NCBI GenBank assembly: GCA_036946405.1 | Contig: JAQIJC010000001.1 | Location: forward strand, 999,001-1,063,000 | Direction of reading: 5' to 3' | Length of the DNA: 64,000 nucleotides | Origin: Sphingomonas phyllosphaerae | GTDB taxonomy: Bacteria; Pseudomonadota; Alphaproteobacteria; Sphingomonadales; Sphingomonadaceae | Shown: positions 16,742 through 25,082 of the stretch, piece after piece | How positions within the stretch are numbered: position 1 is the stretch's first letter | Layout of the letters: each line of letters opens with the position of its first letter | Translations under genes and position numbers: made by a program | The notes under the pieces: model-generated | The model's database searches: none | Seen by the model: only the letters and a program-made list of their open reading frames with translations | What the model was told of the DNA's origin: nothing

Positions 16742-18168
16742 CCCGCTCGCTCGCCCTGCTGCTCGGCTGCACCGCGCTGGCGGCGTGTTCCGTCGGCCCA
16801 CGTGATTTAAACGCGCATATCGCGCTCCCGGCGGCGACCGTGCCCGCGCCGATCACCCCGGAAAGTGCACCGGGGCAGGTATTTTCGGGGGCGTCGGCGT
16901 CCCCGGCGGCTTGGTGGGCCGCATTTGAGAGCCCGCAACTCGATATTCTTGTCACCGAAGCGCTCCGCCACAACAACGACATCGCCACCGCCGACGCCTC
17001 GCTGCGTCAGGCCGCGGAACTGGCGCGCGCGGCGGGCGGCGCGCTGCTGCCACAGGCCGACGCCAGCTATCAGGCGGAAAGGACGAGGGTTTCGAACGCG
17101 ATCTCCCCGGTGATCGCCGACCCGAACCAGCAACTCTACACGCTCCACACCGCGCAGGTGAACGTCAGCTACACCCTCGACGCCTTCGGCGGCACCCGCG
17201 CCCGCCTCCGCTCCGCCCGCGCCCAGGCCGCTGTCCAGCGCAGCCGGTTGGACGCAGCAAAGACGACTGTTGTCAGTAACTTGGTGCAGGCGGTGATCCA
17301 GCGCGCGGCGCTCGCCGACCAGCTCGATGCCGCGCGTACGGCGGTTACCGTCAACCGTGACATCCTCAACCGCCTGCAACTCCGCCAGAAATTGGGCGCG
17401 GTCGGTGCGGCGGACGTCGTCACGCAACAAACCGCACTCGCCGCCGCGGAGGGTGCGCTGCCCGCGCTCGTCCGGCAGGAGGCGCATCAACGCGTTGTGA
17501 TTGCGACGCTTCTCGGCCGCGCGGCTGGCGAAGCATTGCCCGATCTACCGACGCTCGCGCAGCTGATATTGCCAACGAAACTGCCCGCGGTGCTCCCGTC
17601 CGACCTCGTCGCACAGCGCCCCGACGTCCAGGCCGCCCGCGCGCAACTCGAAGGCGCGGCCGCCGACGTCCAGACCGCGATCGCCGCGCGCCTGCCGTCG
17701 ATCACGCTCAGCGCCAATGCCGGCGGCGCGGCGCAGCGCTTCGGCGACATGTTCAAGAACGGCAATCCTTTCTGGACGTTACTGGGCGGGATCACCCAAC
17801 CGTTGTTCCATGCCGGACAGCTTCGTCACCAGCAACGCGCGGCGGAGGCGGCGCTGGACGGCGCCAAGGCCAGCTATCGCACCGCGGTGCTGACCGCGTT
17901 CGGTGACGTCGCCGACGCGCTCACCGGCCTGTCGACCGACGCGGTCGCGCTCGATGCCGCGACGCGGGCCGCCAACGCCTCGAACCAGGCGCTCACCTTC
18001 GCCCGCCGTCGCCTTGCACTAGGCGACATCGACACACTGGCGTTGCTCAATGCCAGCGCCGCCGATGCACAGGCCCGCGCGCAACTCGTTCAGGCGCGCG
18101 CGGCGCGGCTGACCGACACGGTTGCGCTATTCGCGGCGGTGGGCGGACGGATCGCGGCACCAGAATAG
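16738..18168 (+). CDS. NodT-family outer-membrane efflux lipoprotein (TolC-like)
   Basis: A 476-residue protein; ATG overlaps the pump's stop. Lipoprotein signal peptide with lipobox 'LAAC' (Cys at residue 20). Two OEP repeats follow: long amphipathic helices rich in Ala/Gln ('ASLRQAAELARAAGGALLPQ', 'ALTFARRRLALGDIDTLALLNA') separated by beta-barrel strands. It forms the outer-membrane exit duct for the adaptor and pump upstream. Together the three genes encode a complete tripartite RND system. Confidence 0.92.
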   Translation: MTRSLALLLGCTALAACSVGPRDLNAHIALPAATVPAPITPESAPGQVFSGASASPAAWWAAFESPQLDILVTEALRHNNDIATADASLRQAAELARAAGGALLPQADASYQAERTRVSNAISPVIADPNQQLYTLHTAQVNVSYTLDAFGGTRARLRSARAQAAVQRSRLDAAKTTVVSNLVQAVIQRAALADQLDAARTAVTVNRDILNRLQLRQKLGAVGAADVVTQQTALAAAEGALPALVRQEAHQRVVIATLLGRAAGEALPDLPTLAQLILPTKLPAVLPSDLVAQRPDVQAARAQLEGAAADVQTAIAARLPSITLSANAGGAAQRFGDMFKNGNPFWTLLGGITQPLFHAGQLRHQQRAAEAALDGAKASYRTAVLTAFGDVADALTGLSTDAVALDAATRAANASNQALTFARRRLALGDIDTLALLNASAADAQARAQLVQARAARLTDTVALFAAVGGRIAAPE

Positions 18169-18282
18169 TTCGGCTTATCAATGAATAGAGGAATGCGATC
18201 CGGGGCAGTGCAAAGGCGTCGGGTTGCTTTTTCGTGCCCGCGGCGACATGATTGCTCTGCTCTTTGCATGAAACGAATATGA

Positions 18283-18297
18283 AATTCCGTCGGAATT
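18283..18297. promoter_or_regulatory. Palindrome AATTCCG-T-CGGAATT upstream of the TonB receptor
   Basis: A perfect inverted repeat with 7-base arms and one central base, 88 bp before the TonB-receptor start and in an AT-richer stretch. Candidate operator; no matching regulator is identified. Confidence 0.4.
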
Positions 18298-18384
18298 GCT
18301 TGTCATCTGTTCGTCACGAGCTTGCCGCCGAATCGAACTAGACGCGCCCCGTCTGGCCAAATGGCCGAAAGGGGATAATTCATC

Positions 18385-20787
18385 ATGTCGAATGCTTCGC
18401 GGACGCGCCTGCGTCTGCTCTCCGGTATCGCCGCACTGGCGCTTCCTCTGGCGGCGCACGCCGAGACGCCGGCCGCGACCACCGCGGATCCCACGACCGA
18501 AAACACTGATACGCAGGGACTTACCGAGGTCGTCGTCACCGCAACCCGCCGCGAGACGAACCTTCAGAAGACCCCGATCGCCATCTCGGTGATCGATCCC
18601 GTCATCATTAAGGACCGCCACGTCCAGAGCCTGCTCGATCTGGGTGACGGCGCGATCCCGTCGCTGCGCGTCGCCACCTTCGAGGCCCGCCAGTCGGCGC
18701 TGACGATCGGCATCCGCGGCATCGTGCCGTTCGACCAGAATCAGACCGCGCGCGACACCGGCGTGGGCGTCTATGTCGACGGCGTGTATCTCGGTCGCTC
18801 GCAGGGGCTGAACGCCGCACTGTTCGACGTGGCCCGGATCGAGGTGTTGCGCGGACCGCAGGGCACGCTGTTCGGCCGCAACACCGAAGGCGGCGCGCTG
18901 TCGATCGTCACCGCCGCGCCAACCGGCAAGTTCGGCGGTACGCTGACCGCCGGCTATGGCAATTACGGCGCCTACACCGGCCAGTTCCACGTCAACCTGC
19001 CCGAGTTCGCGAACATTTCGCTGAAGTTCGACGGCGTTGCCCAGCATCAGGACGCGACCGTCAGCAATCCGCTGCCGGGCAGCTACGGCTGGAACTATTA
19101 CAACCGCGTCGGCGGCCGCGCGACCGCGCTCTGGAAGCCCGCGCCCGGCCTGTCGGTAACCGTCGCCTACGATCAGGCGAAGGACGAGAATACGCCGTTC
19201 TACAGCCAGCTGGTCAATTACAATCCGGACAAGTCGGCCAAGCTGCAGGTCGCGACGCTGACGCAGCTTGCCAACAACAAGGGCAAGGCGCCGTCGGGCA
19301 CGATCGCACCGCTGCCGTCGCTCGTCGTGGTCGCGGGTGATCGCCGCATGACGCGCGCCGACATCGGCGTGCCGCAGCAGCTCAGCACCGATCGCACGCA
19401 TGGCGTGTCCTCGACGATCAAGTGGGAGGTCGCCCCCTCGATCGAGCTCCGCTCGATCACCGCGTGGCGCGGCGTCGACACCGATCAGTGGGACAATTCG
19501 GGCGGCGCGCACCGCACGGTCTTCTCGCCGAACGGCAAGTTCAGCCGCTACAGTCTGTCGTGGATGACCCAGCGCCAGTTCAGCCAGGAATTCCAGGCGG
19601 TCGGCAGCATCCCGCAGCTCGATTACACCGCGGGCCTGTACTACTTCCAGGAACATGCCGAGGAATCGGCGGCGACCCCGAGCACCAACCAGTGGAACGC
19701 CGACGGCACCGCCTATACGATCCTGCCTCCGCTCGTCAGCGGCACGATCACCAGCGACAATCAGGGCTGGGCGGTCGGATCGCGCTTCCTGCAACGCGCC
19801 AGCAAGGCGACCGCGCACAGCTACGCCGCCTTCGCGCAGGCAACGTTCACCCCGGAAGCGTTCGAGGCGTTCCACCTGACCGTCGGCGGGCGTTACACCA
19901 AGGACAAGCGCGACGGCACGTTGTTCACGGTCGTGAACAAGCCGACCAACTTCAAATTCCTCTTCGATCGCAGCCGCTTCGATCCGATGGTCACCGCCGC
20001 GTTCGATGCGACCGACACCGTGCACGTCTACGCCAAATACGCGACCGGCTATCGTGCGGGCGGTGCCAACGATCGTTCGCAGACCTTCGCGTCGTTCGGG
20101 CCGGAAGTGGTGAAGTCGTACGAGGTCGGGTCGAAGATGGACCTGTTCGACCGCCGCGTGCGCTTGAACCTCGCCGGCTACATCATGGATCGTACGGGCA
20201 CGCAGATCGACTTCGACAACGTCGATACCGTCACCACCAGCCCGACGTTCAACCTCCACACCGAGGAAACGCGCAATGCGCCGGGCAAGTCGAAGATCCG
20301 CGGCGTCGAGGCCGATCTGACCATCAATCCGGTCGACGGGCTGACGCTCGGCGGGTCGTATGCCTATACCTACACCGACGTGCCGGCGACCGCGAACCCG
20401 TTCCTGGGCAACGTGCCGACCAAGGTGTTCGTGGTCTTCACCCCGCGCAACGCCGCTTCGGCTTCGCTGGACTATGAGCTTCCGGTCGCGATCGGCGAGG
20501 CGAAGGCGCGCTTCCACCTCGACGCCAACTATTCGGACGCAATGTACAGCTTCCAGAATGAGGCGACGAAGACCGATCAGAGCTTCATCGTCAACGGGCG
20601 GCTGGCGCTGGCCGATCTGCCGCTCAACGAGGCGGGGACGAAGGTGACGCTGTCGCTGTGGACGCGCAACCTGTTCAACGAAACGCACATCTATCGCCGC
20701 TCGGCCGCCAACGCCAAGACGCTCGGCGATTACGCCAACTTCAACCCGCCGCGCACGATCGGGCTGGAAGGTGCAGTCAAGTTCTGA
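18385..20787 (+). CDS. TonB-dependent receptor
   Basis: An 800-residue outer-membrane receptor. Signal peptide (residues 1-26, ending AAHAE), then a TonB-box-like 'LTEVVVTATRR' around residue 47, the plug domain with 'IRGIVPFDQNQTARDTGVGVYVDGVYLGRS' and 'RIEVLRGPQGTLFGRNTEGGALSIVT', and a long beta-barrel ending in 'GLEGAVKF' with the terminal Phe. The plug style is that of the FecA/CirA-like receptors expanded in sphingomonads for siderophores or sugars. It precedes the convergently arranged acetyltransferase/GH89 pair, so a glycan ligand is possible but not shown. Confidence 0.93.
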   Translation: MSNASRTRLRLLSGIAALALPLAAHAETPAATTADPTTENTDTQGLTEVVVTATRRETNLQKTPIAISVIDPVIIKDRHVQSLLDLGDGAIPSLRVATFEARQSALTIGIRGIVPFDQNQTARDTGVGVYVDGVYLGRSQGLNAALFDVARIEVLRGPQGTLFGRNTEGGALSIVTAAPTGKFGGTLTAGYGNYGAYTGQFHVNLPEFANISLKFDGVAQHQDATVSNPLPGSYGWNYYNRVGGRATALWKPAPGLSVTVAYDQAKDENTPFYSQLVNYNPDKSAKLQVATLTQLANNKGKAPSGTIAPLPSLVVVAGDRRMTRADIGVPQQLSTDRTHGVSSTIKWEVAPSIELRSITAWRGVDTDQWDNSGGAHRTVFSPNGKFSRYSLSWMTQRQFSQEFQAVGSIPQLDYTAGLYYFQEHAEESAATPSTNQWNADGTAYTILPPLVSGTITSDNQGWAVGSRFLQRASKATAHSYAAFAQATFTPEAFEAFHLTVGGRYTKDKRDGTLFTVVNKPTNFKFLFDRSRFDPMVTAAFDATDTVHVYAKYATGYRAGGANDRSQTFASFGPEVVKSYEVGSKMDLFDRRVRLNLAGYIMDRTGTQIDFDNVDTVTTSPTFNLHTEETRNAPGKSKIRGVEADLTINPVDGLTLGGSYAYTYTDVPATANPFLGNVPTKVFVVFTPRNAASASLDYELPVAIGEAKARFHLDANYSDAMYSFQNEATKTDQSFIVNGRLALADLPLNEAGTKVTLSLWTRNLFNETHIYRRSAANAKTLGDYANFNPPRTIGLEGAVKF

Positions 20788-20810
20788 CGCGCGACGTGAT
20801 GCTCCTGCGG

Positions 20811-20840
20811 CGCCCGCCCCGGTTTCGACCGGGGCGGGCG
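20811..20840. terminator. Strong hairpin between convergent genes (bidirectional terminator)
   Basis: CGCCCGCCCCGGT / ACCGGGGCGGGCG, a perfect 13-bp stem with loop TTCG, placed 23 bp after the receptor stop and 16 bp before the stop of the leftward acetyltransferase gene. No clear U-tract on the plus side, so efficiency is uncertain. Confidence 0.7.
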
Positions 20841-20856
20841 TCGTCCGTTCGGTTCC

Positions 20857-21981
20857 TCAGACCTTGAGGATGATCCCCCGGCGATCGAGCGCGCGGCCGA
20901 ACCAGCAGCACAGCAACGTATAAGCGAGGGCGCACAGCAACGATCCGACCGGTCCCGGCGCGAGCGCCTGAAACCAGCTCTCGCCGATCCATTGGTACAA
21001 CCCGACGTCGGGCCGGATCTGGATCATCTCCATCGTGATCACGAGCAACTCGGAGAACAGATAGATCGCTAGCGGATTGCGCCCGAGCATCTGGAGGAAG
21101 TCGCGCCCGAGGCGCACGCCCCTCACCTCGACCGCCCCGATCGCGGCACCCAGCAGGATCATGTCGAGCCCGACGGTCAGCAGCACGAACGAGCCGGTCC
21201 ACAATTTCTTCGCGATCGGCAGGACCGGCGCGAGCAGCAGCGCGACCAGGACCAGTCCCATGCCGATCAGCATCAATCGCATCACGGTCGCGGCCTGCTT
21301 GCCCCAGCGCTGGATCGCCAGTCCGACGAGATAACCGGCGATGACATTGGCGGTGGCGGATAGCGTACCCAGTAATCCCTCGGGATCGAAGCCATGATCC
21401 CTGCGATACAGATGCTCGGGACCGATCAACCACAGGTCGAGCAACGTGCCGGCGTTGCGGTAGCGCCCGAACGCTTCGCCCGGGGCGCTGAACCCGACGA
21501 GGATCGCCCAATGCGCTGCAATCAGTGCGATCGCGGCAGCGAGCAGCCACCGCGCGGATAGATAGCGGGCGAGCAGCCCGGCGAGCAGATAGCAAAGCGC
21601 GATGCGTTGCAGCACGCCGGTGACCCGCGTCTCCGCGAATGGCTTGATCGTCCAACTACCGTCCGCCGCATGGGTGACGAACGGATACCAATACATCAGG
21701 AAGCCGAGCAGGAAGATGAGCGCCGCGCGCTTGACGATGCGCCGCAGGAACACACTATCCGTCATCGGGCGGGTCAGCGCGAAGCTCATCGCATTGCCGA
21801 CCGCGAACAGGAACGACGGATAGACGAGATCGGCTAGCGTGAAGCCGATCCACGGCGCGTGAACCAATTGCGTGAACGGCTGTCCCGCACCGGCGGTGTT
21901 GACGACGATCATCAGGAAGATCGTCGCGCCGCGGAACATGTCGAGCGAGGCGAAACGCTCGGTCCGTGCCGCGCCCGTCAC
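20857..21981 (-). CDS. HGSNAT/DUF5009-like membrane acyltransferase
   Basis: A 374-residue polytopic protein with about ten membrane helices. The N-terminal 'RFASLDMFRGATIFLMIVVNTAG' is the signature of the COG4299/DUF5009 family, relatives of human heparan-alpha-glucosaminide N-acetyltransferase, which carries acetyl groups across a membrane to terminal glucosamine. Later motifs 'RITGVLQRIALCYL'-like (here VTGVLQRIALCYLLAG) fit the same family. The ATG overlaps the stop of the upstream GH89 gene by four bases, so the two are translationally coupled. The bacterial substrate is not known; GlcN-containing glycan ends are a reasonable inference. Confidence 0.8.
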   Translation of the reverse strand: MTGAARTERFASLDMFRGATIFLMIVVNTAGAGQPFTQLVHAPWIGFTLADLVYPSFLFAVGNAMSFALTRPMTDSVFLRRIVKRAALIFLLGFLMYWYPFVTHAADGSWTIKPFAETRVTGVLQRIALCYLLAGLLARYLSARWLLAAAIALIAAHWAILVGFSAPGEAFGRYRNAGTLLDLWLIGPEHLYRRDHGFDPEGLLGTLSATANVIAGYLVGLAIQRWGKQAATVMRLMLIGMGLVLVALLLAPVLPIAKKLWTGSFVLLTVGLDMILLGAAIGAVEVRGVRLGRDFLQMLGRNPLAIYLFSELLVITMEMIQIRPDVGLYQWIGESWFQALAPGPVGSLLCALAYTLLCCWFGRALDRRGIILKV

Positions 21982-24281
21982 GGCCTTGCCGCCTGCGTCA
22001 TCAGCGCGCGCGCGGCACCGACCGTATCGGCAGGTGCGACGGCGCTATAGCTGCGGCCGTCGCTGACCCATCGATCTTCCCACGAATGAAGACGTTTGAG
22101 GAAGGCGGCATCGTCGACCGGATGTTTCGCCAGCGCGGCGGCGCGTGCGTCGGCGAGGTACATCGTCCAACGCGGCAGGTAGAAGTCGGCGTAGAGTCCC
22201 GCCCACGCCTTTGACGCGTAGTCGCCCAGGTGCCCCGCGCCGCCCCATATCGTGACTTGCGCCTTGGCGTCTTCCTCGAAGCGGCGGCGTTCCGCGGGTG
22301 TGTCGCCATAGGCGCGCGCGTCGTCGATCCAGCTTGCGAGCGTCTCCTGCTGTCCGCCGATCAGCCGGTCGATCGCTCGCGCGATGTTCGTGATGCGCGC
22401 GGTTTCGCGATCCCCGATCGCAATGTCGCCCCGCTGATAGGCCGACACTGCCGCCTTGAGGTGATCGTCGAGCGCGAGGCTCGCTTCGTGACGGACAAGG
22501 TCGACCAGATCGTAGCGGAACAGCGCGCTGCTGCCGTGTTGCGCGGCCAGTCCCAGCAGTGCCTCGATCCCGGCGCGCGCCTTTGCGCGGTCACCGGGCG
22601 CGGCGGGAAAGGTCGGCGCGTCGGCGGCGGGGCGCTTGAAGAACAGATACGCCCCCGCGCGCTGGTTCCACCAGCGCGGCGTCCAGTAGCGCACGTCATA
22701 GACGCCGGTCGCGACGTCCTGCCACGCCGCGACCAGCGCCGCATCGCTCTGCCCGTATCGCGCGCGGGTGTAGCGTGCGAGCCATGGGGCCAGCGCCAAG
22801 TCGCCGGTCGGCCACGCAGCATCGAAGGCGTAATCATAGGCGAGGCTGTTGTTGTGCAATCCTTCCGGGAACATTCCGAAGCCGCGCACACGCCCCCGCG
22901 CCGGATCGGCGAGCAGTGCGGCGATGTCGCGCCGGTAGAAGTCGGCCGCGCCATAGACGGGATTGCTGCCGCCGTAATTGTGGACGTAACCGTAGATCCA
23001 GTTTTTGCCATCGAACCCGTCGGTCTGCTTCCAGATGCCCGGATAGCGATCGTTGCCGATATCGAGGATCAGCATGCGCCGGTCGGGAACGTCGCGAAGG
23101 AAGGCAGCGATCGCGTCGCGCGTCCAGAACTCCTTGTCGGCGCCGAACAGCCAGCCCTGCATCACCCAGGTCGCGCCCGGCTGGGCGTCGGCAATCGAGG
23201 CGTACAAACGCTTGCCGTAAGCGGCCAGCCGCGCATCGCGAACCGCGCGCGGCAGCGCAGCGGCGCGCGTGGCGGGGGTGTTCGCGGTGCTGTCGCCGTA
23301 GCTGGCGTGCGCGGTGTCGCTGCCATCGTCGGCGATCGGCGGCACCATCTCGTTGAAGGCGTCGGCGAGATAATAACGGCCGGCGCCATATTCGGCGGTG
23401 TAGAGCTTTAGGAAGCGCGCCGAGAGCCTGGCGAACAGCGGATCGGAGGGATCGAGCCAGTAGGTGCCCGGAAAGCCTTCCCATTCGCGCATGCGATAGA
23501 TGCGCGCTTCGGGATGCGCCTTGGCGAAGGCCTCCGGCACGTATCCCGCGAAGGCCGGGAGGATCGGAGTCATGCCCAGACCGCGCAACCGTGCAAGGAT
23601 GCGTTTCTGGAGCACCCGTTTCTTCTCGATCCAGTTGGTCGACAGCGGTGCACGATAGCCCGCCATATTCCCCATCCGCTCCCACGGCAGAAACGGAGCG
23701 CCAGCGAACAATTGCCCGACCTGCTCGTCACTCAGCCCCTGTTCCCGCCACAAGGCGCGCCAGATATATTCCTGTCCTTCCATGGCGAGCGGCATGTCGA
23801 CGCCGTGCACCGCCATCAGGTCGATCTCGCGTTCCCAGCGGGCCCAGTTCCACCACGGCGTCGTATAGCCGTAGGTGCAGGTATTGAGATAGGCGCGGAA
23901 GCCGAAGGGGGAGGTCACCCATCCGCTGTCCTGCGCGCTCAACCCCGACAGCGCACCGACCCGGTGGCCTTCCCACGACGCATGGAAGCGCCCCTGTCCG
24001 GCAAGCGCCGCCGTGACGCCCCGTATTGCCGCGACGGGCGAAGAAGCGGTCACGGTGACGTGATCGCGCACGGTCCGCACACGAAAGCGTGCGTCGGGAG
24101 CGGACGTCAGCGTCACGGAGACGCGCGGGGCAGGGATGCCGAGCCGTACGAGCGCCGCGCGCGCGTCGGCAGCCGTCTGCGCCGACACCGGGGTCGAAAG
24201 CAGCAGCGCGGCCAGCAGCGCAGCCACACGCCGGACCATCACACCACGCCCCCATGTGGCGTCTTGCATTGAGATCGCCAA
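21978..24281 (-). CDS. Alpha-N-acetylglucosaminidase, GH89 (NAGLU-like)
   Basis: Up to 767 residues. Signal peptide VRRVAALLAALLLSTPVSAQ, then an N-terminal domain and a TIM-like domain. Hallmarks: 'HGVDMPLALEGQEYIWRALW' (NAGLU 'GxxxxLAxxGQExxW'), 'YYLADAFNEMVPP' whose Glu matches one catalytic glutamate of human NAGLU, and 'GFGMFPEGLHNNSLAYDY' whose Glu matches the second. The all-helical C-terminal domain follows. It should release terminal alpha-GlcNAc, as from heparan sulfate-like or alpha-GlcNAc-capped glycans. The start is uncertain: TTG at 24281 has GGGAGGA 8 bases upstream, while ATG at 24239 gives a tidier signal peptide. Coupled to the HGSNAT-like gene. Confidence 0.9.
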   Translation of the reverse strand: MAISMQDATWGRGVMVRRVAALLAALLLSTPVSAQTAADARAALVRLGIPAPRVSVTLTSAPDARFRVRTVRDHVTVTASSPVAAIRGVTAALAGQGRFHASWEGHRVGALSGLSAQDSGWVTSPFGFRAYLNTCTYGYTTPWWNWARWEREIDLMAVHGVDMPLAMEGQEYIWRALWREQGLSDEQVGQLFAGAPFLPWERMGNMAGYRAPLSTNWIEKKRVLQKRILARLRGLGMTPILPAFAGYVPEAFAKAHPEARIYRMREWEGFPGTYWLDPSDPLFARLSARFLKLYTAEYGAGRYYLADAFNEMVPPIADDGSDTAHASYGDSTANTPATRAAALPRAVRDARLAAYGKRLYASIADAQPGATWVMQGWLFGADKEFWTRDAIAAFLRDVPDRRMLILDIGNDRYPGIWKQTDGFDGKNWIYGYVHNYGGSNPVYGAADFYRRDIAALLADPARGRVRGFGMFPEGLHNNSLAYDYAFDAAWPTGDLALAPWLARYTRARYGQSDAALVAAWQDVATGVYDVRYWTPRWWNQRAGAYLFFKRPAADAPTFPAAPGDRAKARAGIEALLGLAAQHGSSALFRYDLVDLVRHEASLALDDHLKAAVSAYQRGDIAIGDRETARITNIARAIDRLIGGQQETLASWIDDARAYGDTPAERRRFEEDAKAQVTIWGGAGHLGDYASKAWAGLYADFYLPRWTMYLADARAAALAKHPVDDAAFLKRLHSWEDRWVSDGRSYSAVAPADTVGAARALMTQAARP

Positions 24282-24581
24282 AGTTCGGTTCCTCCCTGTC
24301 GGATATACGTATGCATCTTACGACGACATCATTGTCGAGCGGCATCGTGGCACAAATTGGTCTTTTCTGAAGAGCAATTTGTAATGTTCTGGTACTATTG
24401 CTCGCACGCACCTCGACGTGATGTCAATCGGCGGCCGGACGATGGCGCTTTCCGGCTTCCAGTTTGACCACGAAGCCCGGTGGGCATCAGGCGGAGCTAT
24501 GCCTGCAGCAACCTGACACAATTCGCACCGCGATTCACCTGCAAGGATGACGGGCGGCTTCCCGCACCGTAAAGCGGTGCG
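24282..24581. other. Intergenic region between GH89 and DUF2946-type genes
   Basis: About 300 bp with no convincing gene on either strand. It contains the long inverted repeat at 24352-24382 and the divergent promoters expected for the flanking genes. AT content is higher than in the surroundings from 24300 to 24410. Confidence 0.6.
24352..24382. promoter_or_regulatory. Long inverted repeat upstream of the GH89 operon
   Basis: ACAAATTGGTCTT (24352-24364) and AAGAGCAATTTGT (24370-24382) pair with one mismatch around a 5-base centre TTCTG. It lies 71 bp upstream of the GH89 start and lacks a T-tract in either direction, so an operator (for example for a glycan-responsive repressor) is more likely than a terminator. 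Confidence 0.45.
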
Positions 24582-24983
24582 GTGAGCACGCTCCGCGATC
24601 ATGTCCTGTGCCATCGCTGGTTGGCTGTCTGGCTGCTCGCGTTGACGTTGCTCATGAAGGTCGTAGTGCCGGGCGGGTACATGTTGGCTGCCTCGACGGG
24701 CGGCATGACCATCGAGATATGCTCGGGCTACGGTCCGACCGGCATGACCATGCCGATGAACGGCATGTCGCACGACGGCGACAAGCAGGATCACGGCAAG
24801 GCGGGCCAACCCTGTATCTATGCCGGGCTGAACGCCCCGGTGACCGGCGGGGCCGATCCGCTGCTCCTGGAACTGTTCCTCGCCTTCATCATCGCCACGG
24901 TTTTCCGGACGGTCGTCCTCCGTGCGTCGCGGCGGCATCCCCGACTTCGGCCTCCATTGCGCGCGCCACCCGCTCACCGCTGA
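24582..24983 (+). CDS. DUF2946-like small membrane protein, Met/His-rich
   Basis: A 133-residue protein starting with GTG. A hydrophobic helix (about residues 13-30) leads to an exported segment with clustered potential copper ligands: 'MTIEICSGYGPTGMTMPMNG' followed by 'MSHDGDKQDHGKAGQPC', then a second hydrophobic helix (about residues 93-110) and a basic tail. This layout matches DUF2946 proteins often found beside TonB-dependent copper receptors, and a TonB receptor follows after 100 bp. Function inferred: periplasmic or membrane-linked copper handling. Family assignment is by pattern only. Confidence 0.6.
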   Translation: MSTLRDHVLCHRWLAVWLLALTLLMKVVVPGGYMLAASTGGMTIEICSGYGPTGMTMPMNGMSHDGDKQDHGKAGQPCIYAGLNAPVTGGADPLLLELFLAFIIATVFRTVVLRASRRHPRLRPPLRAPPAHR

Positions 24984-25082
24984 TTGCTTCCATTCGCCGC
25001 GTGCGGTCGCCCGATCGCGCGCGGTTTCGGCTGCCGGACGCCCGTCGCAGGGCGCGGCGCCTGACGCTTTCAGGGGATCATC

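Noticed and set aside
12833..16801. A 1,322-codon open frame on the minus strand across the RND pump
   Set aside because: It is antisense to the adaptor and pump genes, is rich in Arg/His/Asp typical of GC-rich shadow frames, and has no recognisable domain.
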